Source: Leuctra nigra
Taxonomy: Eukaryota; Arthropoda; Insecta; Plecoptera; Leuctridae
DNA length: 64,000 nucleotides
Direction: 5' to 3'
Assembly: GCA_934045905.1 (NCBI GenBank)
Contig: OW203768.1
Coordinates: 6,104,316 to 6,168,315, forward strand
The notes beneath the pieces are model-generated. The model worked only from the letters and a program-made list of their open reading frames with translations, did no database searches and had not been told where the DNA came from. Position 1 is the stretch's first letter. The number at the start of each line of letters is the position of its first letter. This document shows, in pieces, positions 22,481 to 34,180 of this stretch. Made by a program: the position numbers and the translations under genes.

Positions 22481-22919
22481 TACAAAATTTCACATGCAGT
22501 TCGTCGATCTGATATCGATTTATGTTATTCAACAATGTAGACGTAACTACGTTGTTGAACTGGAAACTCGTTGTACTGCATTTTATCAAATCGCCGTTTT
22601 GGAACTGTCTGCGTTTTCTTTCTGCGTTTTCTTTCTGCGTTTTTCATTGTTTAAAACTTGAAAAAGTTGACAAATCCTTCAACTTGTTCAGGTTACAATA
22701 AACATGTAAACGGTTTCAAAACGCCGTTTTCAAGACTTAAATTCCAGGAGAATAATTGTTTATAGTAAAGAAGGCGGTGCTTTTAGAAATATAACATAAA
22801 AGTTTGCAAAATTAGCGGTAAATTCGTAGAGCTGCAAGAAAATTGGTACGTTGAGTTGAAGTCGGATAACATAAAAAGTTTTAAAAAAAATAACACATTT
22901 TCTCTATAAATGCATAAAC
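22481..22919. other. Non-coding stretch
   Basis: An inverted repeat at about 22538-22565 (CAACAATGTAGACGTAAC/GTTGTTGAAC) and a triple TTTCTTTCTGCG repeat near 22610-22640. Nothing coding. Confidence 0.4.
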
Positions 22920-23260
22920 GTGGAGTCTGTACTTGTTTGTCGCACTTGGTCTAGCTAGGCCTGTCGGCATGGCCTGCAATTATCTGTTGCAATTGCATGC
23001 ACCTGGCTGCAGATAGTCGCCCATGTGTCTGACAGGACAGCTTGCAGCATTGGAAAGTTGCTCGGCGCATAAAGCCAGACGATACGTCACTCGCTGCTGG
23101 CGGGAGAATCACTGACGCAGGCGCAGAAAGCGTGGCGGCTGGTCTACCTTCGCGGGGCAGACATAACCTCGAACAGTCCGGCGGTGTTTAATTGCTGCGT
23201 GCAATTAGTGCGGGATAGGCACACCAGTCGGAAGCACCGGCCAATTGCAGATGATAGGGA
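22920..23260. promoter_or_regulatory. GC-elevated unique island, possible enhancer
   Basis: About 340 bp of higher GC with no detectable repeat relation elsewhere in the window. It holds CAATTGCATGCACCTGG, CCAATTG and ATACGTCACT elements. No exon with both a start and a donor was found. It would lie in the first intron if candidate exon A belongs to the PMEPA1-like gene. This is a weak call based on composition alone. Confidence 0.25.
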
Positions 23261-26089
23261 GTAGAAAAAAATAAAAAAATGTATATTGCAGTGGTTCATG
23301 TACATTTATCCAGCAGAAAATTTATCCTTTTAAAACATTTTATGTTACCGGCCCAAACTCAACATACTTATTACAACTCTAAGATAAATTTATTGTCAAT
23401 TTCGCAAATCTCGAAAATCATTGAAAATGACGATGGAAAATCGGTCGTTCAAATATTTGAAAAATGGAACAATTCATTTGTTACCGGAGGTCCTTTAGGA
23501 ATAACAATCCTAATTTTCTGTTTTTGCCAACGTATTTTCGACAAACGTCTCGACAAATTTCAGTTGCCGATCAGGATCATAAAAACTCGTCCTAGTAAAA
23601 ATCGTCCACAGATGCACGTATAGATGTATGGTTACTGAACATTCGATCTGATAGACCGTCTAATGTTTAGTGTTTCTTCCTATAACTTTTTCTTTTACGA
23701 GTTTTTGGCATCATGTTGATGGCAATTGAAAATGTTGTCGAAACGCTTTGTTGATTCTGATAATATTTTTGGCAATCACCGAAAAATTGGTATTTTTACG
23801 ATAAAAGTAGCTTTTAGGTCAAATTTCACGGTTAGTAGCGTACCAAATAAATACAAGCTAATAACCGATATGGACATGTCTGAACAGAATTGAACGCATT
23901 TTTATCCAAATTTAAGTAATTCTGTATACATTTCAAATCATTTCTCAATTCTCATACAATTAGTGATATTAGAGGATAGTTGGGTATAATGCTATAGGCG
24001 ATTCGTAGGAACCATTATAGAATTTCATTTTCATGCACTAATAAAGAGTCCAATTCCTTCTGTAGGATTCGTAGGTCAAAATCAGAAACATTTTTATACT
24101 TCAATGGTCAGATGTGGTCTTCCGATCTTTGAATCTGTATTTGACATTTCGCTTTTACATTTCTGATCAAACTCCAGCCCCTCATTCGTTGCAATGTGAT
24201 TTCGTGAACAGCGACGCGAGCCAAAGAAAAACCGGAAATGAGCTGCAGCCCCCAGCCGCTTTCCCGCGCGGCAAGTCAAAGTTTCCACCTCATTTTCCTC
24301 CCCCCCCCCCCCCACGAGGAATCTGTTCACGCTGATAAATTGCCCCCTCCCACATCCACCCCTCGTCTGCAAAAGCAATTGAATTATTTTACATAGATTC
24401 AGCGTGGATGCACATAAATCACGGACTGCATTTTTTAAAGTGCCGTGCTACATTCATAAAATAAAAATAAAAAACGTATTCCACTTCCTCCGTATACATT
24501 TTCTCCCTTGACTTCAAACTGCATTATGGAGTCTTTCATATGTTTCCTCTATTATAATAGGCAGTTGTTGTACTTGCGAATTGAGAGCAAATGCAACAGT
24601 GTAGCGTTCGAATTCAAGTCATGTCAGGCTTGCAGAGCGTTTCCGTGCGAAGAGACAATTTTATTCCACTTGTACTTAGCGCTTGTACTTGTACAACCAA
24701 CAATGGTCTTAATTGAGTGGATTTAGAGTGTTCCGTGACTGTGATGTTTGTGATTTTGAATCAACATTTATACGAGGTTCTTGACGGATTGTAAAAATTC
24801 CTGGCAAAATTATTTAGCTTCGCTTCGTGGAGCATAATAACATTTTGTCATGGAGAGTCGACGTTTCGGATATTATTTTCTCTGTATTCCTACTCTTGGA
24901 ATTGTAGTGTGACGATTCTACTACAAATCACGCGACCCCCCCCCCCTCTCCCCCTGCCACACACACTTTAAATACGTAGAAGTAAACCAAAATGAAAATA
25001 CAGTAAATGTTTATAAATTGCAGAATATAAATGTTTCTAGTGGACAAAATAGACAAAAATAAATATTGTTATGAAATTAAAATATTGAAATATGAAGAAA
25101 AATTTGAGAAGGGCACTAATAACCGGGTGTATTCTAGAACGTTTTCCCAATTCTATTCTGATGGAATCCTGTCACGGCCATAAGGATTAACATTGAATTA
25201 AATCGAATTCAATCAGAATTGCAAATTTGAAAGGTCTGGAATAGGGCCCCAGTTCGTTCACCAAAAAAAAGGAATACAATTTTAGTGTCTTTTTTATTAA
25301 AAAAACAAAAACAAAACCGCTTCAAAATTGCACGAAATCATCAAATGAATGATTTGAATCCCACAACTGGCCATGTCCTGAATAGTAACTCACGTCCCAC
25401 ATCCATTCCGCCCAGACGTGTGAAATTGTGAAAATCTCTTCCAAGTAACGTAATTCCTTATCAATGGAACATCACTTCTCATGGTGTAACTTTCTCGCTT
25501 ACGCAGAACACCGAGCATCAAGCTAGAACACCTGACGTAGGCATGAAAGCAGAGTCTCTCGTCCCGTCTGTCTGAGCCAATCGCGCCTAGCTCAGCAGTG
25601 TGATGTTGTTTTTTACACAATTATCTTGTCTAGACATTGGTTTCATTGGTCTGGTACGTACGCGCCGTTGGATTACGACATGTGATTGCAGCGCTGGCTG
25701 ACGGGTGTTGTGTATTGGAAACAATACGGAGCACTACAGGATATGCACGATGCACGCACGCCATTGAAAGACAATGGAAGTTCACGCGAATAAACTAGAC
25801 GGCCGTGTCTGTGGAAACTATAGGCATGGGTGTCCTGATTTTGTCAAGTTTTATTGAAAAACTGGAAAATTTCTGGCCTTTCGGACATTTGAAAGTGTCT
25901 GTTTCGTTGTTTTTCAAATTACAATAGGTATAACGAATATAACTTGAAGTTGTCTTTGATTTCGAATGTTGGTGTCATTACATTTTAATTTTGAAAAACA
26001 AGTGAATTTAAATTTTTCAAAATTAAAATGAATTTGAACTTTTCACAAATAAAATTAATTTGAACTTTTGAAAAATCGAATGAATTTCA
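23261..26089. other. Non-coding stretch with C tracts
   Basis: Poly-C runs at 24300-24313 and about 24938-24950. A possible eroded MITE at about 25125-25247 has GGGTGTATTCTAGA facing the complement of TCTGGAATAGGGCCC. The open frames show no recognisable protein. Confidence 0.4.
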
Positions 26090-26400
26090 ATGGTCATTTG
26101 AATGGGCATGATCATTGGGACCAACATTTTCGGTATTTTTTTTTGCCAATTTTCTGTATCTTCAAAAGCTATTGCCATTTTAACCACATTTTATTCTATG
26201 ATCTTCAAAATTATTTGCAAATTTATGCTAATAATTTCAAATATTCTATCACTGCGTTGTGGATGCTTCAGTTCCAAGGCCTGTAGAACAGAGACTTGCA
26301 ATTTGCAAACGCATTTCAAATCGCATGCAATACGAAGGCTCATTCATCAACGCGTAGCATTTTTCTCGGCATTTTCCTGGTTTGTTAGTATATAAAGCAA
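26090..26400 (+). repeat. Dispersed repeat family R, copy 3 (3' part)
   Basis: Carries the CATTGGGACCAACATTTTCG block and the CATCAACGCGTAGCATTTTT end module of family R. It lies directly before the satellite array, whose unit contains the same end module. Confidence 0.65.
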
Positions 26401-26401
26401 A

Positions 26402-27340
26402 TTGTTAATTGGATTACGGCAGAAAATGGCACATTAGTAGATTTTCACTGCGCGAAAACTGAGGGCGAGGGTAATTTCTGTCTGGCGACGATGAGAGCAG
26501 AAATTAGCGCCACCGCGTCACAAAGAGCATTATGTTATAGTATAAATGTCAATACGGTGTAAATTGTTAATTGGATTACGGCAGAAAATGGCCTAAGCAC
26601 AATATTAGTAGATTTTCACTGCGCGAAAGCTGAGGGCGAGGGTAATTTCTGTCTGGCGACGATAATACCAGAAATTAGCGTCACCGCGTTACAAAGAGCA
26701 TTTTCCTAGTATGTTATAGTATAAATGTCAATACGGTGTATATTGTTAAATGGATTACGGCAGAAAATGGCTAAGCACAATAGTAGATTTTCACTGCGCG
26801 AAAGCTGAGGGCGAGGGTAATTTCTATCTGGCCACGATGACACCAGAAATTAGCGCCACCGCGTCACAAAGAGCATTATGTTATAGTATAAATGTCAATA
26901 CGGTGTAAATTGTTAATTGGATTACGGCAGAAAATGGGCTAAGCACAATATTAGTAGATTTTCACTGCGCGAAAGCTGAGGGCGAGGGTAATTTCTGTCT
27001 GGCGACGATAATACCAGAAATTAGCGTCACCGCGTTACAAAGAGCATTTTCCTAGTATAAGTATAAATGTCAATACGATGTAAATTGTTAAATGGATTAC
27101 TACGGCAGAAAATGGCCTAAGCACAATATTAGTAGATTTTCACTGCGCGAAAGCTGAGGGCGAGGGTAATTTCTGTCTGGCGACGATAATACCAGAAATT
27201 AGCGTCACCGCGTTACAAAGAGCATTTTCCTAGTATGTTATAGTATAAATGTCAATACGGTGTAAATTGTTAATTGGATTACGGCAGAAAGTGGCTAAGC
27301 ACAATAGTAGATTTTCACTGCGCGAGAGCTAAGGGCGAGG
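26402..27340. repeat. Satellite-like tandem array, six copies of about 160-185 bp
   Basis: Units start at about 26402, 26562, 26745, 26906, 27086 and 27266 with ATTGTTAATTGGATTACGGC. They run through GTAGATTTTCACTGCGCGAA, GAGGGCGAGGGTAATTTCTG and CACCGCGTTACAAAGAGCAT. Longer units carry an extra TTTTCCTAGTATGTTATAG. Alternate units look most alike, hinting at a two-unit higher-order period. The last unit is truncated and abuts a GC island. Confidence 0.92.
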
Positions 27341-27351
27341 GTAAATTCTGT

Positions 27352-27572
27352 CTTGACCCACGCGTTGCCATGACAACGTCCGTCTCACCGACGCGCGGCC
27401 AATGGGCGCTGGAGTTTCACATCGCGCGGCCAATGGACGGGCTGCGTGGACGCAGGTGGCGCTGCAGGTGGACGGCGGTGACATCGGTAATCGCCCTCAT
27501 CACGGGCACTAAGCGGGCGACGGTTGCGTGGAGTTAACGTGTACTTAGCACTTCCTTCCGGACGAGTTGACC
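27352..27572 (+). promoter_or_regulatory. CpG-rich promoter candidate B with two CCAAT boxes
   Basis: A GC-rich block starting right after the satellite. GCGCGGCCAATGG occurs twice in near-identical form (about 27395 and 27425), giving two forward CCAAT boxes. There is no TATA box. It ends in an ATG exon with a good donor. Confidence 0.45.
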
Positions 27573-27620
27573 ATGTGTTTGCCGATGAGAATGGGCAAAG
27601 CGAGACGGGCCGGCGCAGAG
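27573..27620 (+). CDS. Candidate alternative first coding exon B of the PMEPA1-like gene
   Basis: Seen: an ATG in fair context (GACCATGT) opens a 16-codon frame, MCLPMRMGKARRAGAE. It ends in phase 0 at the consensus donor GAG|GTGAGC (27621). Inferred: it joins the phase-0 acceptor exon at 40829, giving a protein of about 182 residues with a short basic N-terminus. Two CCAAT boxes upstream support a promoter. The exon is short enough that the frame could be chance; the case rests on the island, the ATG, the donor and the matching phase together. Confidence 0.4.
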
Positions 27621-28540
27621 GTGAGCCAGACGTGACAGTCTTTTACTATTAGATGGTTTACTCGACGAACTAGAACTATACCCACATAATTTTATTGATA
27701 CGTTTAAAATTGATATCTTTTTTTCCTAAATTTTGCACACATTCTTTCCTCCTCATAAATGCTTATAATCTGAGTTTAAATGTCATACTCTCTACGAATA
27801 TTAGTTACATGTATCTGGTGACATAATTATATACTAGGTATTGTGTATGATTCGATATTAAAATTTCCTTTACATCGGTTTCGTTGTTGGATTACGCGTA
27901 ATTTTAATATTTTTACTACGAAACAACATGCGTAAGGATGCAGTTTTTTTTAAATAGACCGATCTACACGAGGTTAAAATTAATCCAAATTTCCCCGAGT
28001 ATAAATTTGTATTCGATAAATTAAAATACAGTCGCAGATTCTTGGAACTAATAACCGAGCTAATAATTTGTGCATGGAAATCATCATGGCGAGACATCAT
28101 CGTTCTCAATTGCAAATCTTTGTATACCCTGCGTTTTAAATTGTCTAATTTCGCCGTCTATTTGAATAAACCCATCGTATTATCGGAATGCATCGGATTG
28201 CAGCTATTGTAATTATCAGTAACGCTTGCATTCGCAAATAATGTGCAGTGTTCGCTGTGTGCATTAGTGCATATCGTATCGTGAAACCAGGAGGGCGTCA
28301 CCGTCTGCATACCTGCTATTGTTTGAAAATACTTATCGACTCTGATGTGTGTCTGGTATAAGTCGTTAATTGCTGATTGTTGTTTATGACCGTCTTGTAC
28401 GTTGCATTGTTGTGGGCGGGGGGCATAACAATGTCTGCGCAACACACGCGGTCGAGGTGAAATTGTTACATTGTTGTCTTTTCGATTTCCTGGTGGCGAT
28501 GTTTTGGCTAACATTTGACGGCAACAATACTCTTATAGTT
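27621..28540. other. Non-coding stretch, possible intron
   Basis: AT-rich. The two open frames on the - strand (27870-28115 and 28158-28514) have no known motif. Confidence 0.35.
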
Positions 28541-28544
28541 ATTT

Positions 28545-28750
28545 CATGATTCACGAGCTGGTTTATAGGCACTATAACGCTCTCCAAAGGTCCTGGTTCG
28601 GTTCCCATTGCCGTCCTACCTGATAAGATTTGTTTCAAGTTTTGCTCCAGCCAAGAAGAGGCAAATGTTGGCTAGGTTCCTACCCTAAGACAGTCTTCTT
28701 CCTACCGTCCATCCTTAATTTTACTCCATCATAATCATTTCGATAACTGG
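28545..28750 (+). mobile_element. tRNA-derived SINE, copy 4 (decayed)
   Basis: A degenerate head with TAACGCTCTCCAAAGGTCC and GGTTCGGTTCCC (B-box). The body is recognisable by GCCGTCCTACCTGA and AGAGGCAAATGTTGGCTAGG. Confidence 0.65.
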
Positions 28751-28785
28751 AAAGAAGTTTAGGCTTGGGTGTTTTGAGTCTAAGA

Positions 28786-29146
28786 CAAGGGTCGGCAACC
28801 TGCGGCTCCTTGGTGGTTCTTGATTGGCTCATTGTAATTTAAATAAAGATCTGGAATCGAAAAATTAAAAAATTCGAAAACAAAACGCCACGCGGGGCAA
28901 CAATGGGAAGGTTATTTGATTAAGTTTGTGCATTTTAGGGTCCCAGAATCATTTTTAAATTGTTTAAATTCTAAAAAAACGCCCTACGGGGCACGAACTG
29001 GGGGACTTCGTTAAAACATCAAAATTAACTAGTAATTCAATGTATGTGTATTTTATTTGATTGCCTCTACTGCGGCTCCCATTATTATCTAATTTAATAA
29101 TTTTTGGGAAATTGTCTCCTTCACCAAAAAAGGTTGCCGACCCCTG
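28786..29146. mobile_element. Non-autonomous hAT element, 361 bp
   Basis: The inverted ends CAAGGGTCGGCAACCT and AGGTTGCCGACCCCTG are a classical hAT terminus. The 8-bp target duplication is GTCTAAGA on the left (28778-28785) and GTCTAAGG on the right (29147-29154), with one mismatch. There is no coding capacity. Internal TGCGGCTCC blocks are inverted relative to each other. Confidence 0.88.
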
Positions 29147-30374
29147 GTCTAAGGTAACATTGACGTTAGTCATATTGCAACTTCGTTTCTATTTTTTATT
29201 TTTTATTTCGTGATCACGTGAGTTCACATGCCGTGTTTAAAGGTACAGGATGTTTACATATTATTCCCTGATTGTCGGGACTACTGTTTAACAATTTCTC
29301 TGTTTCGGTCATGACATCCTCGTCAATCAAATGACAATTCGGATGGATTTCGAGTGGTGTGTAATCAGACAAGTGGGCGGCCTGACGGCAAGTTTCCTCC
29401 CATTGTCTATGCGCTGTTCGTGGAATTCGTTTTGAGTTTCTCTTGTCGGAGATATTCGGGGAAGTGGATCGCGTGTGCGGTGCCGCGGATTGCACGCCCG
29501 GACCCGGACCGTGTCGGACCAGGGCCCGGACCCGCAGTCGCATGTGGTGTTCATGTAGCGGAAACACATCTCGGCCGACAATGATACAGAGGACAGATTT
29601 TTGGCGGTTATTATGCACACGAAAGCGGTATTTTACATTCCAAAGAAAACATTTTTTTTGCAATTGCCCGAATCCGGGTATTTTAAGTTATAGAATATCT
29701 GCCCAGTTGTGGTCAGCCGAAAGAGAAAAGATTATAGGCTTTTGTATTTTATAAAATTGTTAGAATTGTTATTCTTATCCCCCTCGCCCATTTATTTATA
29801 ATAATAATAAGTTATTTATTATAATTTTTTACATGAATTGTACGAACTGTTTAAAAAGAGAAACATATTTACTACAGCATCGTAGCTGTAAATGACTTTC
29901 TAAAATCAAACCCTTTCCACAAGTTCGTATGCCAGGCAGATAAGTGGAAAAATATAATGAATGATAGTTCCAGGCAGTTCATACAATTGCGTTAGTATGT
30001 ATTACTAATTACTAGTTAGTAATTAGTCCTGCATTTAGGTGCAATGCTGTTTTCAGAAATACATTTCGTGACCATTGCAACGCTTCTCTTATGTTTTCTT
30101 AAAAAGAAACAAAAATACTAATACCCAAGCCTCACGGCCCCTTTCCAATTTTATTTTGCTCAAGGCTTGGACAAGGTGCTACTTAGTATTAGTTAATTAT
30201 TAGCTCAAAAAAGTCATCTCATTCTGTCATACCAATTAACCAATCAGTGTTTTTATAAAATATTTAAAGTAATATGCTGCAGGTTTCTGAAGTTCGTAAA
30301 AACTGAGTCATATCATGCAGTTCGTTGAATTTTTTTATTCGTTTGTTTTCAATCTGCAATGGTACATTGGAACT
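29147..30374. other. Non-coding stretch with a small GC island
   Basis: 29440-29590 is CpG-rich (CCCGGACCCGGACC repeats). No start codon plus donor pair was found. The rest is AT-rich with no recognised feature. Confidence 0.35.
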
Positions 30375-30550
30375 ATTCCAGCAAAGACGAACGTCCTTCC
30401 ACTCCGGAGGTCCCGGGTTCGATTCCCGGCTGAGGTTTCCCTTAGTCGAGAGGCAAATGCTGGGAAGGTCCCCTACTAATCGGACACGACCTCCTCCTTC
30501 CCACCGTCCATCCTATAGTTGCAGAAGAGCGCGACGTTAAACTGCATCTG
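30375..30550 (+). mobile_element. tRNA-derived SINE, copy 5
   Basis: GAGGTCCCGGGTTCGATTCC (B-box), CCTTAGTCGAGAGGCAAATG, GGAAGGTCCCCTACTAAT and an end with AGAGCGCGACGTTAAAC. The head is shortened. Confidence 0.8.
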
Positions 30551-30582
30551 CATCTGCAGCAGTGCAGTGCATTGCGGGTGCA

Positions 30583-31165
30583 TTGTACGAGCAGACGTGC
30601 TGACACTCTAAACACTGAGTGCGCAGTCAAAACATCGCTTGTGTTGCACTTAGCCACCCCGTCTTGTGAGGGGGGGGGGGGGGGGGCAATACAAAGAAGT
30701 TCACGGAGTTGCGGAGAAACTTGTTCTTCACGCAATTCATCTTTGATAATTTTTTTTTAGTAATTTGACCAATACGTTTTGTTCGAAATTCCTCGGTTTA
30801 GTACCGGTATTACCATTTAGCATTTAAGTTCTAGTACTTGAGCTCTAATTCCGAGCTTGTTTCCTCAGTTTAAATTCACCTCGGGTTACATTAACTGCAG
30901 TTTTTTTTAATGATACTACCAGCTCTTAGGAAGGTGATGGGGTGCACCTCGATGTAATTATTCCATTACTGTTACATAGTTTTAGTGTTTTAGTGTCAAC
31001 TCGTCTGAAGTCTGTCTAGTTCTGAGTGTGTAGCAACTAGCAAGGTACTAAGTGTGTGTGAATGACTGCTCACGCGGCTGCAGAGGCTATTGTTCGCGCA
31101 TGCATTGTGCAGCAGACGTGCTCTCTCTCACAACACCGTCGGAGATGCAGTCAAAACATTGCAAC
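30583..31165. repeat. Pair of related 65-bp segments
   Basis: 30583-30645 and 31100-31163 both run GCATTGT(A/G)C...GCAGACGTGCT...GCAGTCAAAACAT(C/T)GC. Between them are a 17-base G run (30670-30686) and unremarkable sequence. Confidence 0.55.
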
Positions 31166-31240
31166 TCTTCCGCCTTCCATTAGAGTCATGCGCTAGACAG
31201 ACGTCCTTTTCACAGAGCCCTTGTCCCTGGTCGCCCTTGT

Positions 31241-31985
31241 CTGGGGGCTATGACCCTTACCCCCCCCCCCCCACACCTGCACAGTCTGTCTATTAGAGAC
31301 GGTGACCCCCGACAGTACAACCCTCTTCCTTCTCTGGGCGCTGTGACCCCTTCCAACCCTCTTCCTTGTCTGGGGGCTATGACCCTTACCCCCCCCCCCC
31401 CACACCTGCACAGTCTGTCTATTAGAGACGGTGACCCCCGACAGTACAACCCTCTTCCTTCTCTGGGCGCTGTGACCCCTTCCAACCCTCTTCCTTGTCT
31501 GGGGGCTATGACCCTTACCCCCCCCCCCCCCCACACCTGCACAGTCTGTCTATTAGAGACGGTGACCCCCGACAGTACAACCCTCTTCCTTGTCTGGGGT
31601 AGGTGACCCCTTCCTACCCTCTTCCTTGTCTGGGGTACGTGACCCCTTTCAACCCTCTTCCTTGTCTGGGGTAGGTGACCCCTTCCGACCCTCTTCCTTG
31701 TCTGGGGTAGGTGACCCCTTCCGACCCTCTTCTTGTCTGGGGTATGTGACCCCTTCCAACCCTCTTGCTTGTCTGGGGTAGGTGACCCCTTCCGACCCTC
31801 TTCCTTGTCTGGGGTAGGTGACCCCTTCCGACCCTCTTCTTGTCTGGGGTACGTGACCCCTTTCAACCCTCTTCATTGCCTGGGGTATGTGACCCCTTCC
31901 AACCCTCTCTCTTCCTTGTCTGGGGTAGGTGACCCCTTCCAACTCTCTTCTTGTCTGGTGTACGTGACCCCTGCCCCCGTCTAGG
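31241..31985. repeat. Two-level minisatellite (129-bp units, then 36-bp units)
   Basis: Three 129-bp units begin at 31241, 31370 and 31499. Each has GGGGGCTATGACCCTTAC, a 13-14 base C run, CACACCTGCACAGTCTGTCT and GACGGTGACCCCCGACAG. About ten units of 35-37 bp follow (TGGGGTAGGTGACCCCTTCC...CCCTCTTCCTTGTC). The 129-bp unit contains a diverged 36-bp unit (TGGGCGCTGTGACCCCTTCC), so one array probably grew from the other. The open frames across it are repeat artefacts. Confidence 0.93.
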
Positions 31986-32339
31986 CGGTTGTGAATAGCG
32001 ATGTAATTTTTCCAGGATTTTTTAATATTCCATTTACGAACAATTTTTTAATTTTCGCTTTATTCATGGTTTCTGCAATATTGTTTTGGCGTACCTACTG
32101 TTACTTTTCTGTAAAGTATTTGCTGAAGTGATTAAAAATGTCTAGTAGTAATAGTGGTAATACTGTTAATACAACATATTACCACTTGCCTTTGTGCAGT
32201 ATTTGCTGGGAAGTACTATTCCTTAACATAATAAGATGTTTTTAACATTTTTGCTGAGGTAGACATTCAGTTACTCCTCCAAATTGCATTAGTTTTAAAA
32301 ATAAGAAAATTCGGAGAATGTCCTAACTTCCTACTCTAG

Positions 32340-32475
32340 TTGCGACCCTGGCCTATCCGAGGGCCTGGGACCCTGTTGGGCCCGGGCCCGGGACCTCTGG
32401 GCAGAGTGCAACACGGCCGGGCATCGAACCCGGGCGCCCGTCTGGCCGTTGACCAGCGAGTGTGCTGCGGGCGCG
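32340..32475 (-). mobile_element. tRNA-like SINE head, second type
   Basis: On the - strand: ACACTCGCTGGTCAACGGCC...GCGCCCGGGTTCGATGCCCG. The B-box (GGTTCGATGCC) is strong and the A-box region is plausible. The downstream GC-rich GGGCCCGGGCCC body differs from the main SINE family. It does not make a complete tRNA cloverleaf. Confidence 0.5.
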
Positions 32476-32703
32476 AGACTGCAGACACCACCAGTTGCTT
32501 TGCTGCACTCGGCGTCACCTCCACCTTCCTCCACCATGCTCGCCATTGCATTTGCACTTCACACACATCACCATTGTTACTACACACAAGCTATATCGTA
32601 TTGTCTAAAACCATCTCCATATCAGCATCATCCACTGTCCCTTCAAATTTACCCAAAAACAATTTCCTCAAAAACGTTATCTGAAATAAACGAAGTACAT
32701 AAT

Positions 32704-33238
32704 TAAGAGTCTACGATACTTGATGAAATCCATGTTTTATGAAGCACAAAGGCGGCCCCTACTTTTTTCTAAACGGCTTTACCGATTGTCTTCAAATTTT
32801 CACAGATTATAGATAAATAATAAATCTGTGCCTCTAGTGAGCCAAAAGTGTAATTTTTTGTTTAGAATTTTCAGGGCAGTGGTGCCAAAAAGACTAATAT
32901 ATTGCCCATGTTAGCACTTCCTCAAAACGAGAAAAAACATTTTTATATTTTTTTTGGATCACTAGAGGCACAGATTTACTCTTTATCTCTATGCTGTTAA
33001 ATTTTCAAAACAATCGGTCAAGCCGTTAAGAAAAAAGTAGGGGCCGCCTTTTTATGGTTTTTTGTGGTTTTCAATATTTGAATTAAAATAGCTTACTTCA
33101 CAGCTGTATATGCAACATGCAACACACGATTATATGTCACAAATGTCACGTACAACCCAGAGCTTATGCATTTTCATGCATTTCTAAGATTTTTTTCACA
33201 TCGGAATCGAAATTTTCTGCGAGTCCTGTCGACTCTTA
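32704..33238. mobile_element. Foldback element F1, copy 2
   Basis: Ends TAAGAGTC...GACTCTTA. It is a same-orientation copy of 9656-10179, sharing for example ACGATACTTGATGAAATCC and CACATCGGAATCGAAATTTT. Copy 2 is slightly longer through a TATATTTTTTT insertion near 32945. Internal arms pair as in copy 1. Confidence 0.8.
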
Positions 33239-33524
33239 AATATGTTTCCTAGACGATATTGACAATAACGCACTTATATTACGGAATACTATTTTGTTTT
33301 TTATAATGACCATATTTTTGGGCGGGTACGACTGAGTTGAATGAAAGATACGTTCGAGAAGGTTCGAGTGAGTTGTAAATATCAGTATTTATGCATCTGT
33401 AGACAAGCCCATGGCACACGATGATGCAGTCATGTCATGCAGTACTATATAACTCGCGATTAACATACTATCCACATAAACAACGTCGGGCTATAAAACT
33501 ATCAGCAGAACATAAACCGAAGTG

Positions 33525-33700
33525 GTGTTTAACGTCGCACTGGTCTGCAGCTAGGCTAAATGGCGCCGGAAGAATGATTATGACGATGATAGGGAGACGG
33601 TGTTGGCCTAATGTAGGGAACCTTCCCATCATTTGCCTCTCGAATGAAGGAGAGAAAGGACGGGCGTCGAACCTTGGACATCTATAGTTCAAGTGCCCAG
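33525..33700 (-). mobile_element. tRNA-derived SINE, copy 6
   Basis: The complement carries the SINE end GTGCGACGTTAAACACC, the GCCTAACACCG/GGGAAGGTTCCCTACAT block and a weak B-box (AAGGTTCGACGCCC). Diverged. Confidence 0.65.
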
Positions 33701-34060
33701 TCTAGACATTTACTATATTCCCTGTCTGGATGTTCGTTCGCCTTTCTCCACTTACATTTACAACTGAAGCTAGTCTCAAAACAAGTAAAAAGCGCTACGT
33801 AGTTCTGAATTTCATGAGCGTTCGGTTTGAATACCGTCTGGCCGATGTCTTGTCGATGTTGTAACCTGGCTAGAGATAATGCCGCACTTGCAGTGTGTCG
33901 GCGGCATTGCAATGCGGTGTCCGCGGCTGTCTGCCGCCATTATACTGGCGATGTGAGCGAAGGACGCCGACATAGCCGCTGTTGCCACATCGCATCCACA
34001 GGTCGTGATCCAGTTCGCTCCGACCACCTTCACATGCGCTGTTATGCAGCCAGACGAGGT
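33700..34060. other. GC-rich segment with no recognised gene
   Basis: 33830-34040 is GC-rich and open in frames on both strands, but no domain, start/donor pair or repeat relation was recognised. Confidence 0.3.
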
Positions 34061-34180
34061 GATGCGGTCGTGGACTAGTGATAGGGAACCTTCCGTCATT
34101 TGCCTCAACTAAGTCAGAAAGGACGGCTGCGGGAATCGAATCCGGGATTCGGGAGTGCAAGGCCAACTTCTCCGTCATTT
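34060..34180 (-). mobile_element. tRNA-derived SINE, copy 7 (head part)
   Basis: The complement has CCCGGATTCGATTCCCGCAG (B-box), CCGTCCTTTCTGACTTAG and GGCAAATGACGGAAGGTTCC. The 3' body is missing. Confidence 0.6.

Noticed and set aside
31193..31984. Open frames across the C-rich minisatellite
   Set aside because: Low-complexity products of the tandem repeat, open in several frames on both strands; no domain.
32400..32475. Functional tRNA genes at the B-box-like sites (also 1954, 12180, 30400, 56020)
   Set aside because: The heads have A- and B-boxes but incomplete acceptor and anticodon stems and are followed by SINE bodies, so they are tRNA-derived repeats.
33812..34178. Overlapping GC-rich frames on both strands
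   Set aside because: High GC lowers stop frequency on both strands; no domain or splice context, and part is SINE.
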